The translations under genes and the position numbers were made by a program. Source: Kappaphycus alvarezii (Eukaryota; Rhodophyta; Florideophyceae; Gigartinales; Solieriaceae). From it: a stretch of 64,000 nt of DNA. Under the pieces are notes generated by a model. It was not told the DNA's origin. It worked only from the letters and a program-made list of their open reading frames with translations, and did no database searches. Positions within the stretch are counted from its first letter, which is position 1, and every line of letters starts with the position of its first letter. Of this stretch, positions 35,601-45,799 are shown in pieces. The stretch spans positions 1,364,001 through 1,428,000 of the forward strand of contig NADL03000662.1 in NCBI GenBank assembly GCA_002205965.3, written 5' to 3'.

Positions 35601-37508
35601 TATTCGTGGAGGAGCGCTTTCTCCGGGGACTGAGTACAAGTTCGAGGTACAGTATGAGTCATCAGACGCTGATAGTACGACTGTAGTCGAGATGAGCATC
35701 CGGACGTTGCCGAAGGCGACAGTGGCGTTCCTGCCCTTGTCAAGAACAACCGGATCAACTGAAACAGTGTTTTCTGCGGTAGCGTCGCCATCTTATGAGT
35801 ACTATGAATTCAAGTACTACTTTTACATCAAGATGGAGGATGGGACTGAAATGTGCATTGACGGATGTTCCGGTCAACGAAAAGTATCATTTCGGGTCCC
35901 TATGGCTGGTCAACACACAATACGGTGTACCATGGTTGATGCACGTGGTAAGACGGTTATTCATGAGGCCCCGGAACATCGAACCGTAAGAATCCATGCA
36001 CATGCCGTTGAAGGCATGGAGGTGATGATTCAATCTGAGGCACTGTCACAAAGCTTTGATGTTGGGGATCACAGCGTATTTGCGATGGAATGCGTGAATC
36101 TTGCGAATTTTGCGGCTGCAATCGACGTCAATGACACGCTCAAGTCGGACATGGTGACAGAGCTTGTGTCAGTGACCATGGAAAAACTGGCCCAGATGTA
36201 TCTAAAGACGCAGCCGAATACGGTTCTAGCCAGGGATTATGTTCAAATTGTTGAAGCGTTTAGCTCTATATCGGTTGGAATGGGGGTTTTGGAGAACATT
36301 GAAACGTTGTACAATCTTTGCAAAATGCTCTACTATGCCGTGGTCAACACACCGAACGCGGAACGTTTTGATATGACGGCGGTACTTTCAAAGACACTAA
36401 CGCAGTTGGTAGGCCATGCGAAGCAAGTGAGGGTCGGGGGTCGTCGAGGAGGCGGCTTGTAGCGATGCGCATGATGGAAGTGGAAGGAGTGAACGATGTG
36501 TTGTTGGCAGTGAGTGAGATAGTGGTGCCATTAGTTGCGCAAGTGCTAACCAGGGCTGAGCCGTGTGGATATGTAGGGATGGTGAATATGACGGGTGTTG
36601 GGGAGGTGCGAGGGATGGTAAGTTGCAATGCGGAGCAGGGTTTAAGGTTGGCGGGACGACACGCTAGATTAGAATGGTGTGAAGGTGTGTACGGGAATGG
36701 AGAGGGGATTGAGAGGGTTGAATTTGGGTTGGGAGAATTGAAGGATTACATTGCGGAGAGTGGGGTTTTATCGATGAGGGAGGCAGGAAAAGGGCGAAGG
36801 GGTGATGAGGTGGATACAAGGAATATGGCGAGCCAAGGGTATGTGATTACGAAAACTAGGATGAAAGGAGGTGGTGGGAAGGTAGGAGGGGCATGTTTCC
36901 AAGTGGTGCAGACGGCGCGAGCAGCGGCGGATGTGCTGGGACCGGATGTGGAATGTTCGAGAGTGGGGGCGGTGGAGTATGGTGAGACGCAAGGGTTGGA
37001 GCGAGGTATGAAGGAGGGTATGTACAGGGAGAGGGTGTTGGAATCGAGAGTGTTGGAGGGGAAGATGAATCGAGAAAGAGTTAGCGAGGATGAAGTGGGT
37101 GTGGTTACTAGAATGGGGTCTGTGAATGGACGGACGTTTGGAGTGAAACGACTGGGGTGCCGGGATATGAAGCCGGTGATCGTGGGGGAGGTTCGGGGAA
37201 TGTGGATGGGACCAGTGGGTGTGTTGGGGGCTATGGTAGGGGTTTTGGTATTGGGTATGGTTGGGATGGTGAGGATGAATAGAGGATCGGAGGTGTTGGC
37301 AGTGGATGGCGGGGATGGGCCGTATATTGAAAGAGATGTGTACGGGCGAGGACATGGAACCATAGGGCTTAGGGAGGTGGAAGTGGAAGGCGGTGGTGAC
37401 GGGGAGGAGATGGTGGTATTTGAAAATGCATCGCCGAGAATCATTGGGGGGATGTTGGCGGGCGGGCAAAAGGCCAGTGAATTGTTTGGGAGTGGGGACC
37501 GGAATTAG
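32652..37508 (+). CDS. IPT/TIG-REJ domain cell-surface protein, frame-interrupted
   Basis: A large type-I membrane protein, about 1,600 residues if the frames are joined. The first ATG (32652) is followed by a second (32703) that opens a better signal peptide (MRLVLHIAAMLCICMAVDSA). Two IPT/TIG beta domains follow (residues ~347-444 and ~449-541; PKYGPIAGGTLVTCDGYFGE is typical). A long REJ module runs from ~34275 to ~36400 (SYDPDD, YQWLCE, LSSDTLNS landmarks). A hydrophobic helix at 37201-37275 (MGPVGVLGAMVGVLVLGMVG) and a short acidic/Gly-rich tail complete it. REJ modules occur in polycystin-1-like receptors; no channel, PLAT or GPS domain is visible here. The frame changes near 34998, 35091-35094, 35174-35178, 35293-35295 and 36436-36440, each explained by one base in a short run. 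The TAG near 36460 lies in the pre-shift frame only. Function (adhesion or receptor) is inferred from domains. Confidence 0.8.
36465..37508 (+). other. G-rich, C-poor C-terminal third of the REJ gene
   Basis: Over about 1 kb the plus strand is strikingly rich in G and poor in C, unlike the first two thirds of the same gene. This leaves the opposite strand almost stop-free, producing two overlapping minus-strand ORFs of about 230 codons (37469-36746) that read as Pro/Ser/Thr/His-rich nonsense. The plus-strand frame holds the membrane helix, ends at 37506-37508 and joins the REJ frame by one base, so the plus strand is preferred. Confidence 0.6.
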
Positions 37509-38711
37509 AGTGGTGCCTGCAAAAAGAGGTCAGGGTCAGGGTAGAGGTGGAGTGCGAGGCGCGAGGTGCGATGGGGGAATGGTGGGGTTTGTTTGCTTAG
37601 GATTGCAAGATGACCCGAAAAGTTGGCGGGAAAGTTGTAGTAGAGCGGAGTTTTATTTTCTATGAATGGTATGCTCGAGTAGGATGTCATTTTTCCTTGG
37701 TGTTGTTTATGGTGTTCTCTGATGGGTGGATAAAGGGCGAGTGGTTGGGTGAAGCTCTCGTCAGATTTGTGTTGCTGTTACGACTGTTGTACGGTATTTC
37801 GGGGTGTGGAAAGAATTGCTGGTGGGATGTGGTGGCGTAGCGAAGCGGCTCTGCGCTGCATTTGAATGCGCTTTTGTCTTGTAGGTAATGGGGCAAAAGT
37901 TGCAGTCTTGTCGTCATTCCATCTCATTGGTTGGGGCCACCAGACGCGAGTGTGTGCAGCACGATGTGATTGTAGTTAGCCATCGAAGAAGAGTCGCAGG
38001 ATAGCCGTTTAACAGCCACCTCGCGAATGTTGTTATTACAGTAAATTGCATTACAGCAAATTAAAATTATAGGAACACCTCGCTGACGAATTGATTGGTA
38101 CAGTATGGAGGTGGAGGAAATACGACGTGGGTTTTGATCTTTTGGGAGATTGGGAATTGCATGCTACAGTACAGTATACTGTACAGTACAGTACAGTACA
38201 GTACACGAGCACAGTAAGACACTGGTGACATGACAGATTTCGTCTTGCCTTGATTTTGACCATTCGCAGGAGCATTTTCATGTGCGATCAGAGGCTTGTC
38301 GCATGACTGGCAGCATATTGTGCAATGGTGAGGCAGCAGGGGAGCAACGTCGGAATTTTTTTTTTTGCACAACCTGTCTAATTTCTTCCTTTTTCCGTCT
38401 CCCGCCTCCATTTTCCACGAAAGACTACAGTAATCAATACAATACTGTACTGTACATCGGGTACATCGTTGCCAGGAATTTTTTTTGCGTCTCCCCCTCC
38501 TCTCCCTCAACCAGCTTGCTCCTCTTCCTCCTCTGCTCAGCGACTATTCCTCTCTTTTCACATTTCTGTCCTCCGCCCTCCGCCCTCCGCCCTCCGCCCC
38601 AAATTTGTTCTATTCTTCCCAAGTCCATCCATCTTCCACCATCGCATTTCCCGCCTGCTCTTCTGCAACCCTCATTCATTCCTTGCCCTCCTCTCGCTCG
38701 GACTCTGAAGC
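37509..38711. promoter_or_regulatory. Intergenic region and pyrimidine-rich promoter of the copine gene
   Basis: It contains a GTAC/TACAG microsatellite at about 38163-38202 and a short GTACTGTACTGTACATCGG-like repeat near 38445. A C/T-rich tract at 38480-38710 includes four tandem CCCTCCG units at about 38570-38600. A pyrimidine-rich stretch just before a start codon fits a promoter/leader, and the same kind of tract precedes no other gene here. No TATA box is clear. Confidence 0.4.
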
Positions 38712-40461
38712 ATGTCCGCAGTGGAATTCTGTGAGTCTCGCCTCCGCGTCCACATCCGATGTTCCGAACTACGTAATATGGACTTTATTGGCCGCTCCGA
38801 CCCTTTCTGCTATCTCTTTCAAGACCCCATCGGCGCTTCTCACCTCTCCGCCCTTCAAGCCCGCCCTGAAGACCCTGCCACAGCTCCCTCCACCTCCGGC
38901 TCCGTCCGCACCGTCCTCGCAACAAAAAATCCACTCCCCGGCTCCTCCCATGGCTCCTACCCAGGTCGCACTTCTCCATGGGAACTTATCGGCCAAAACA
39001 GAAACCATTCCCAATACCCTCAATCCCTCCTTTGCCACTTCGTTTGAAATTCCATACTTTTTCGAGCGCAATCAAAAGCTCGCCGTCGACGTCTTTGACC
39101 GCGACGCAGATACAAACCGCGATGAGGACCTCAGCCTTCATGACTATCTGGGAAGTGCAGAGGTTTCAGTCGCCGCCCTTGTACGTGCGCGTGGGCAGCG
39201 GAAGAAGATCCCGTTGAAGATTGCGAGGCGCCCGCATCAGCGTTGCGGCTTCATCACTATTCTTGTCGAGGAGGTCACCATGAATAAGTTGGTTGTCAAC
39301 TATGACGTCTTTCTCCGCGGCCTCACCGGCGTCTTTACCTTTCATCGCGGACATGGGCCTTATTTGACTATTTCTCGCATGCATGAGGGTGGCGCTCAGC
39401 AGGATTTGGCCTCGCCGGAGGGATGGATTACGGTCTTTCGAACAGCTGCTGTGGGGAGCCCTGTCACGGGGGGTTTGACCTCGGCAAGCTCACTTACAAT
39501 TATGAAAAGCTCTGTCGCTGTGATGATAATGTACCCCTCAGGTTTCAGGTTTCTTACGAAAGGCATGGCAAGCATAAAGTGGTTGCCCAAGGCTTGTCCA
39601 CGCTGTCCGAATGTGACGCCAAGAATGGAGTTGTCAAACTGCAGTCGGTCAAGGGTAGAGGTGGCGGCTGTTTCGGACCTACGGGGGAGATTTGTTGATG
39701 AAAAACCGTCACATGTACAAGGAGGTAACCTTCCTGGATTATGTCATTGGCGGTTGTGAGATTTCCTTGGTCGTCGCCATTGACTTTACCTCGAGTAATG
39801 GAGATCCGGCCCAGCCAGGCTCGCTACATTTCTGGATCAAATTCAACCAAACGAGTACGAGCTGGCTATTCGTGCGGTGGGGGACATCTTGGCGTATTAC
39901 GATTCGGATCAAAGCTTCCCAGCATACGGCTTTGGGGCCAAGCTGCCACCTGACTTTGATGAGCCGTACCACAGGTTTTCCTTGACAGACGGGCCAGATC
40001 CAACGTGTCAAGGTATTGATGAAGTGTTGAACCAATACCGCCAGACACTTTTCAATGTGCGGTTAAGTGGGCCAACCGTGTTTGCCGAGGTTGTCAGAGC
40101 GGCCGCGGAGCATGCGACCGCAGAGTTGCACAGATACGAGCAATCATACACCATCTTGCTGATTGTAACCGATGGAGTAATCAACGATATAGAAGCCACG
40201 CTGGAGGAAATTGCGCGCGCAAGCTCGCTGCCGCTGTCAATTGTAATTATTGGTGTTGGAAATCAAGATTTTTCGGATATGATCGTACTTGATGGCGACA
40301 ACGAGGAGCGAGAGAGGGATATTGTGCAATTTGTCAACTTTCGAAAAGTGATGAAGGCACCGGAGGTGTTGCAAAATCAGGTCCTTGAAGAAATACCTAC
40401 CCAATTCCTGCAATACATGCGGAAGCACCGAATTGAACCGAAGCAACAGCCAGTGGATTAA
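38712..40461 (+). CDS. Copine (C2-C2-vWA), frame-interrupted
   Basis: Copines are cytosolic Ca2+-dependent phospholipid-binding proteins. The ATG at 38712 opens C2A (RLRVHIRCSELRNMDFIGRS, DPF), which carries a Ser/Pro-rich insert at about 38850-38975. It resumes at WELIG, TLNPSFATSFEIPYFFE and DVFDRDADTNRDEDLSLHDYLG, with acidic Ca2+-binding loops. C2B follows (about 39280-39680; FLRGLTGVFTFHRG, YNYEKLCRCD). Then comes the copine vWA domain with LDYVIGGCEISLVVAIDFTS then SN (MIDAS DxTxSN), YDSDQSFPAYGFGAKLP, and IVTDGVIND, ending in an ordinary copine C-terminus. The joined length, about 583 residues, is near normal for copines. Frames switch near 38995-38998 (one A too many), 39468-39473 (one G missing), 39683-39687 (one G missing) and 39849-39851 (one A missing). 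No internal stop substitutions are seen in the joined frames. Identification is secure; whether it is intact in the organism is open. Confidence 0.88.
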
Positions 40462-42363
40462 GGTAAGGGGAAGGCTGACGAAATGAGGTGCTTCAACCTG
40501 ACTGTGTTGGCCCGACGTGGATGGTGATGGCTTTTCGTCGTCGTGTGAATGTGGGATGGCCTAGTTGGGCATTGTCGCTACCGTGTTGGAATTAGAATAC
40601 GGCGAACAATCCGTCACATCGAGGATAGACGGGATTGAGTGACTTAGTTATCGGTCTGAGAGCAAAGCTCGGATGCGACAAGGCATGCGCTGGAAGCCTA
40701 GCGTTGCTCGCATGTTCTCGAGTTTGCATCTGGGCTGGGCGCCCGATGTTATTAGATATTCTTCTTTACTGTGGGAATAATATCTGAGACCAGTGGTTAG
40801 GCCTGGGGTCTCATCAGGCCTCTGCCCGAATGCTGCCTATTGGCTGGTATAGCACTGGCAACACCATGACATTGGAGTTATCCCTCACTGTGGATATTAA
40901 ACTGATCAAGTGTAGATTGAAGAAACAGGCAATAGCCTACGCACATATACATCGTACCCTATGCCAAAGTTCACTCTGGCACCTGTCGCTAGATCAGTTT
41001 GCCTTGTCGTGGTCTCTCGTGTAACATCCTGTTTCATCTGAGCTATGGTTAACCTCTCCAACAAAGGCATCTACCCCCACCTTGGCGACGCCAGCTTTGG
41101 GTTGGCATCGGAACCGATCATATTTCGCAATCGCTTTGTTGGACAGCTTCCGTCTGATCTCTAGAAATGTCGTACCTGTCCAACAATGTACGCACAGGAC
41201 GCTTAGCTCATGTTCACGCAAACTCGGTTCGTATGCCAGACTTTGTCATTCACTGGTATGCTTTTCTAATTGAAGGCTTCGTTTGCTGCGACCCTGTTCT
41301 TGACAACAAAGCCGGGTGGGTGAACGGTCGTCGAACAGCTGGCGTGGGAATGAACCCGAAGCAAGCGTTGTGAGCATTGTCTACACTACTTTTGAAACCG
41401 GTAAGCTAGAGGAGAATGCAGCAAGTAGAAAGCTTGTAGAGTTCTGAATTATTAAAAGCACAGCGATTTACAAACGTTTACTCCACTCACGACGTGATAA
41501 CAACTGCTCACTGGAGAGACGACGATTGGGCCGAGACTCCGGTTGCCTCTGTACACAGTAACGCCGACTTACACTATATCCCGGCATCTGCGGAATCGCA
41601 TCCCGCCGTAACCCTCCGATAGTCTCTACTGCCCACCCCTCAAACACCACCACCATCTGCAGCTGCAATAATTGCCAGACGGCTGCTAGATCGTAACATC
41701 ACAGATGTTGAGTGTTTCGGGTACGACTGCGGGCTTTCCTGTGTGTGATTGCGCTCGTATATCGGCTCGGCGTTAGTGACGACCTTGAACTGGTAGCGTT
41801 GCCTTGCAGGAGCACTACACGCTGGCAGCTTTTACTTCGCACTTGGCAACCGTACTGTGGTGCTTGTCATGGCGCGCGATTATAAAGTCCCTGTCTGCCT
41901 GTCAGAGCATGGCTGCCGCAGGGGCCCGCGGGTCCCTGGGATTAGCGCACTCCAATGCGAGGACGGTATCGTTGACAATAGGAAGATTTTGGTGGTGATT
42001 CAGTATTATGCTGCATGCATGGGAGACGATGTAAAGATTGGAGTTATGAAGGCTGTTGCTCGTGTATTGTCTCTAGAGAATAGTACCGGTCGTCAGATTC
42101 CTCGAGAACGTGCCTCGTCGCATAACGCTGGAGCTCCACTGTCGGAGCGGCCGGTGAACAGCCGAGTACGCGTGTTGGAAAAAACATTGCGTCTATTAAA
42201 TATAGAAACGTCCCCGATTTCTGAGTTCTGCACACTTGCTACAGCCCCCGCCTTAAAAAAGATACTCTAGAAAGGCGTCTCAGTCAGATAGAGAAAGAGC
42301 AGCAAGAAAGATTTACAACAGAATGGTATCGGCGACGTAAATGCAATATTCCAGTTTGTATAC
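40462..42363. other. No firm gene
   Basis: The first part is the 3' flank of the copine gene. ORFs at 41167-41373 and 41857-42270 on the plus strand (68 and 137 codons) have protein-like stretches (FVIHWYAFLIEGFVCCDPVL; ILVVIQYYAACMGDDVKIGV) but match no family I know and lack support such as a paired promoter. They may be remnants of an unrecognised element. Confidence 0.3.
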
Positions 42364-43570
42364 GGATAATAAATATAGAAACTATAGAAACGTTATAAAA
42401 AAGTAGAATTTAAGACATCGTAAAACTAATAAAGTACTCTGCTATACATTTAAATGAACAATACCGACCGCAACTAGTATCTACACGGCAGAGAACGTCG
42501 AATACTCATCAACAAAATGCTTCGCGGAAAGCCTCACGGATCAAGGAAAACGGGAAATTATGAGGATGAGGTGTGCCGGGGAGAGCATTGATTCTATCGC
42601 ATCGAAAATCAATCGCTCTAAAAAGTTGTCTGGACATTTATCCAAGCCCCGGAGAAGTACAGCAAAGGGAAACGCAGAGGACGCCCGCCAAAAACTCCCC
42701 CGCTGAAAAAAGGCATCTACTAAAAGAGGCGCAAAAGGGTGACAAATCGGCGGGACAGCTCTGCACCGCCTTGAATTTGCCAATAGGCAAGAAGAGAGTG
42801 CAGCAGATATTACGTGCAACAAGTACCCTTATGTACAAAAAGATCAAAAGGTTCCCCTCCTTACCGCAGCCCACAAAAATGCAAGACTTGGTTGGGCTAC
42901 AGAGATCTGGTCAAAGGACTGAATGACTGGAAGAAGTAGTTTTTTCAGATGAAAAAGTTTAATTTGGATGGGCCACATTTTAAGCATTACTGGCATGATA
43001 TTAGTAAAGAACAGAGGCTTTGGCTATGCGCCAAAATGGTGGCGGTTCAGTTATGATTTGGGCTTGCTTCTCTTACTTTGACAAGTGTTTAATTGTTTAT
43101 TTGAATGGAAGGCAGGTGTCTGCAAGTTAGTGTACGACTTTGGAGAATAATTTATTAGAAATTTGCGGCCATTAACCATGGATTTGATTGGGTTTTTCAG
43201 CAGGATAATGCCCCTATCCTTGTGTTTCAGCATGCGAAGGTAAGGTTTTCTGAGAAGGGCATTACTGTAATGGATTAGCCTGCATGGTCCCCAGAACTAA
43301 ATCCAATCGAAAACTTATGGGATATCCTGGCGCGAGCTGTTTACAGTAACGGAGGGCAGTTTGACTCAGTTTCTGCTGTAAAAGTGGCAATTGTCCAAGA
43401 ATGGACCAAAATCGAGGAAACTGTGCTTCAGAAGTTAATTAAGTCGATTTAAAGAGGGTGCGGCGAAGTTCGTAGGGCTAATGGAGGCAAAATGAACTAT
43501 TGGGCTGTGTTCTAGTTTTCTTTTAGTTACTTTTATGTATTTCTGTTTATAGCTTCTATATTTATTATCC
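42364..43570 (+). mobile_element. Tc1/mariner element with terminal inverted repeats
   Basis: A roughly 1.2-kb DNA transposon. The terminal inverted repeats are GGATAATAAATATAGAA with an extension into ACTATAGAAAC at 42364-42391, mirrored by GTTTATAGC then TTCTATATTTATTATCC at 43545-43570. The outermost few bases may extend to CCAGT-like ends beside TA (about 42350 and 43579). The transposase it encloses is degraded but recognisable, so the copy is non-autonomous now. Confidence 0.75.
42540..43452 (+). pseudogene. Tc1/mariner transposase (DD34E), inactivated
   Basis: An N-terminal helix-turn-helix region lies in the 42560-42700 frames. The first catalytic Asp is in VVFSDEK near 42950, with NLDGP and HYWHDI just after. 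The second is in VFQQDNAPI at 43195-43220, and the Glu in WSPELNPIENLWDILARAV at 43281-43340. Thirty-four positions separate the second Asp from the Glu, giving DD34E. The final frame (43195-43452) is intact except for one TAG where a Trp is expected just before PAWSPELNP. Upstream parts need several frame changes and contain stops. Protein ends at TAA 43450-43452. Confidence 0.8.
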
Positions 43571-43619
43571 ACTACGCCAGTAACTTTTTCCCTTTCCTTT
43601 GGAAATAGGAGAGTAGTCT

Positions 43620-44058
43620 TAGTTTAATTTCACTTTTTCGCCTTTTTCTGACAGCTGACAACTCGCAAAGAGGCTTACAGTTATTACTGTACTTTACCGT
43701 TCAACCTAAAACTTGACCGTTATGTTTATGCACAGTACAATGCTGTAAGCTTGAGCTGATCTACTTAAGATAAGCTCAAGCAAGTTTAGGGTTAGACACT
43801 AACTGTCGTCTACATGTCTTCTGGAAACTTCCTTCGATCAACAGAAAGCATCAGTCGACTCGCCTTGAAGTCTATACAAGCCTCGGTCTCTCTCCATCTT
43901 CTACCTGAGTAAAGTCCCTCACCATCTTCTCCTCTCTCATCTCTCCTTCTCGATCCCTCACTCTTTCTACCCTTCTCTTTCTCTCTCTCCTGCTCTCCCG
44001 CTCTCTCCCTCACTCCTTTCTGGCTCCCTCGCTCCCTCTCTCTCGTTCTATCTATCAA
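43620..44058 (+). repeat. Second copy of the solo-LTR-like repeat, with extra 85-105 bp
   Basis: Collinear with the block at 12738-13089 (inverse strand): TGACAGC, CAAAGAGGCTTACAG, ACTTGACCGT, CGTCTACATG, CTTCTGGA, CAGTCGACTCGCC, a CTATACAAGC promoter-like box, GAGTAAAGTCCCTCACCA and a pyrimidine-rich end finishing CTATCAAG. Between ACTTGACCGT and CGTCTACATG this copy has an additional stretch with a strong hairpin (GCTTGAGCT ... AGCTCAAGC). It starts about 50 bp after the mariner right end. No target duplication was identified. Confidence 0.65.
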
Positions 44059-44194
44059 GTAGATACTAGTTCTTTGGCTTCCGTAGTCCTGATTCAGTCT
44101 CTATCGGTAATTAAGGGTTGTTTGGGTGCCTCTCTCGTTCCGTATTGTACAATTATAACTTAGATTTTAAGAGTTCTATATTTATTAGGCGACA

Positions 44195-45480
44195 CGCGTG
44201 CACGTCTCCACATGCATCGCCTTTGCGCCTCGGCATGCCTCGTCGCACCCTCTTTTCGCCTGGCTGGCCCGCGGTACTCTTCGAGCGCTGTTCTCCGATT
44301 TGACGACCTACAAACGACCTCATACGAGTCATTGAACAGCGTCCCACTCACTGACATAGCGTGGGCCTAGGCTTGCCTCCTCACACGGCTAGGTGGTCAG
44401 GGTTTCTCCGCTGTTCAGTCCTCGCTCCAAGCCGCTACCGCCGCCCGTATCATTGATTCGGACCCTGCCCGAACGAGCACCGCTCGGTACTCAATACTCC
44501 ACACTTCCCGACCGCTCGGACACCCATGCTATGCAGCCCTCGATTCCTTCCTTGCACAAGCTGAACCGCTTCTACGATCTTTCCTCGCTAGGATTCCCGG
44601 CTACACGTCATCCTCGGACTTTGGCCCCTACGACCCCAGTGTCCTTGCGGCGTAATACTCTCTTCATCCTAAGAAAGGTACGGCAGGACGCTATGGCCCG
44701 GGCCCACTGGATGGACAATGACTGGAACGCCACTTCCTCACCAACCCAACACAGTGACGCGGACATGCACGTTCGCGTTCGCGGACTCGCCTTCTGCCAA
44801 AGCCATGCCGCTGCATTCCTTACCGTCCACCCCACCAACTCTGCCGCTATCCTTGCAACCCACTGGACAGTGATGCTTAAGCGCCACTTAGGCTTCCCTG
44901 CCTTCCCCGAGAGCCTGCTACTAACATGTATCCATTGCCGCAGACCGATAGATGTCTTTGGTGACTACGATGCTGACCTCTGCCTATCTCGTTTCGGCGG
45001 ACCCCACAGTCACGACTCGGTTCGAAACGTGCTTGGGTGCCACGTGTTCCGCGCTGCTGGACATGAATTCGACTTCGAGGACCCGACCTCCTCCTCATCC
45101 CTGGAACCGAACTTCGGCCTGCAGGCGCTCTCTTGCAGCCCTCATCCTCGCCCTCTTCGTCTGATTCCCGCCCTCTCACAAGTGATATCACAATTATCTC
45201 CCCTTTCAAATAAAGTAAAAGCACTAAGGCCACCCATGTCGCTGGCGGTGCCGCCAAGATCGCCCGTCGTGACAAAATTAGCGACTTAGAGCGCAGACTG
45301 GCCGACAACCTCTCAATTTCCCCTCTGCGCCACTACGCTCTCCCAACTTTACATTACAGCCCCTCGCCTTTGACTCTCCAGGCACGCCGTCGACTGCCAC
45401 CAATTGCTTCATTTATGCATCAATACCCTCAATCGCACTGCTCTTCTTTATGTGCACTTATACGGTTCGCCGCAGGATCT
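44195..45480 (+). pseudogene. R2-type non-LTR retrotransposon, subfamily B copy 4
   Basis: It starts in the thumb of the reverse transcriptase (LCASACLVAPSFRLA, FDDLQTTSYESLNS, DIAWA then a TAG, LGGQGFSAVQSS) at 44215-44420. An 897-bp frame (44393-45289) then contains RKVRQDAMARAHWMDNDWNA, the finger CIHCRRPIDVFGDYDADLC (His replaced by Tyr) and HSHDSVRN. Past a one-base shift come RPADILLQPSSSP and a DITIISPFK strand (45120-45220), then ARRDKISDLERRL. This is the endonuclease end of the same element as 25.8-27.5 kb. The catalytic YADD is absent, so it is a 5'-truncated copy. Confidence 0.78.
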
Positions 45481-45799
45481 ACCAACACCTTAGCTCTACC
45501 ATTTGGTCGTCCATAGCGATGTCTGTCATGTCCCGGGCCCGTCCCACGCCGCTGACATGGCATATCCGATTATGGTAGTTGCAACATATGTTGCACACTC
45601 TGCAGTGCAGTGGCGACTGAAGCCATGGGACACCCCTCATCTGAGCAAATTTCTCAGCAACCGTACAGAAAATTAAAAACCACCCTGCCCAATCGGCTTT
45701 GTTGGTCCCAAAACGACGGGAAAAGCACATTTTTAAATAGATATTTATGTCACCGCGGAGTGACCTCAAATCTAAAATATGAGGTGATTGCAGCCATAG

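Noticed and set aside
36425..36462. Small intron (GTGAGG ... TTGTAG) restoring the REJ gene frame
   Set aside because: The 36-base candidate is a multiple of three and does not change phase; removing it still leads to a stop. A one-base change in the G run is needed instead.
36746..37469. Two overlapping minus-strand ORFs of about 230 codons
   Set aside because: They lie opposite the G-rich, C-poor C-terminus of the REJ gene; their Pro/Ser/Thr/His-rich translations follow from base composition, and the plus strand has the membrane helix and joins the REJ frame.
38485..38711. Upstream extension of the copine reading frame
   Set aside because: The frame that contains the middle of C2A is open upstream, but there it is low-complexity Ser/Pro/Leu from a C/T-rich promoter tract. 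The C2A start is in the frame of the ATG at 38712.
42185..44190. Possible outer inverted repeat (CTATTAAATATAGAAAC near 42191; GTTCTATATTTATTAGGCG near 44173)
   Set aside because: Resembles the mariner termini and the thought of a nested element was attractive, but the match is short, AT-rich and imperfect; only the inner pair at 42364 and 43570 is convincing.
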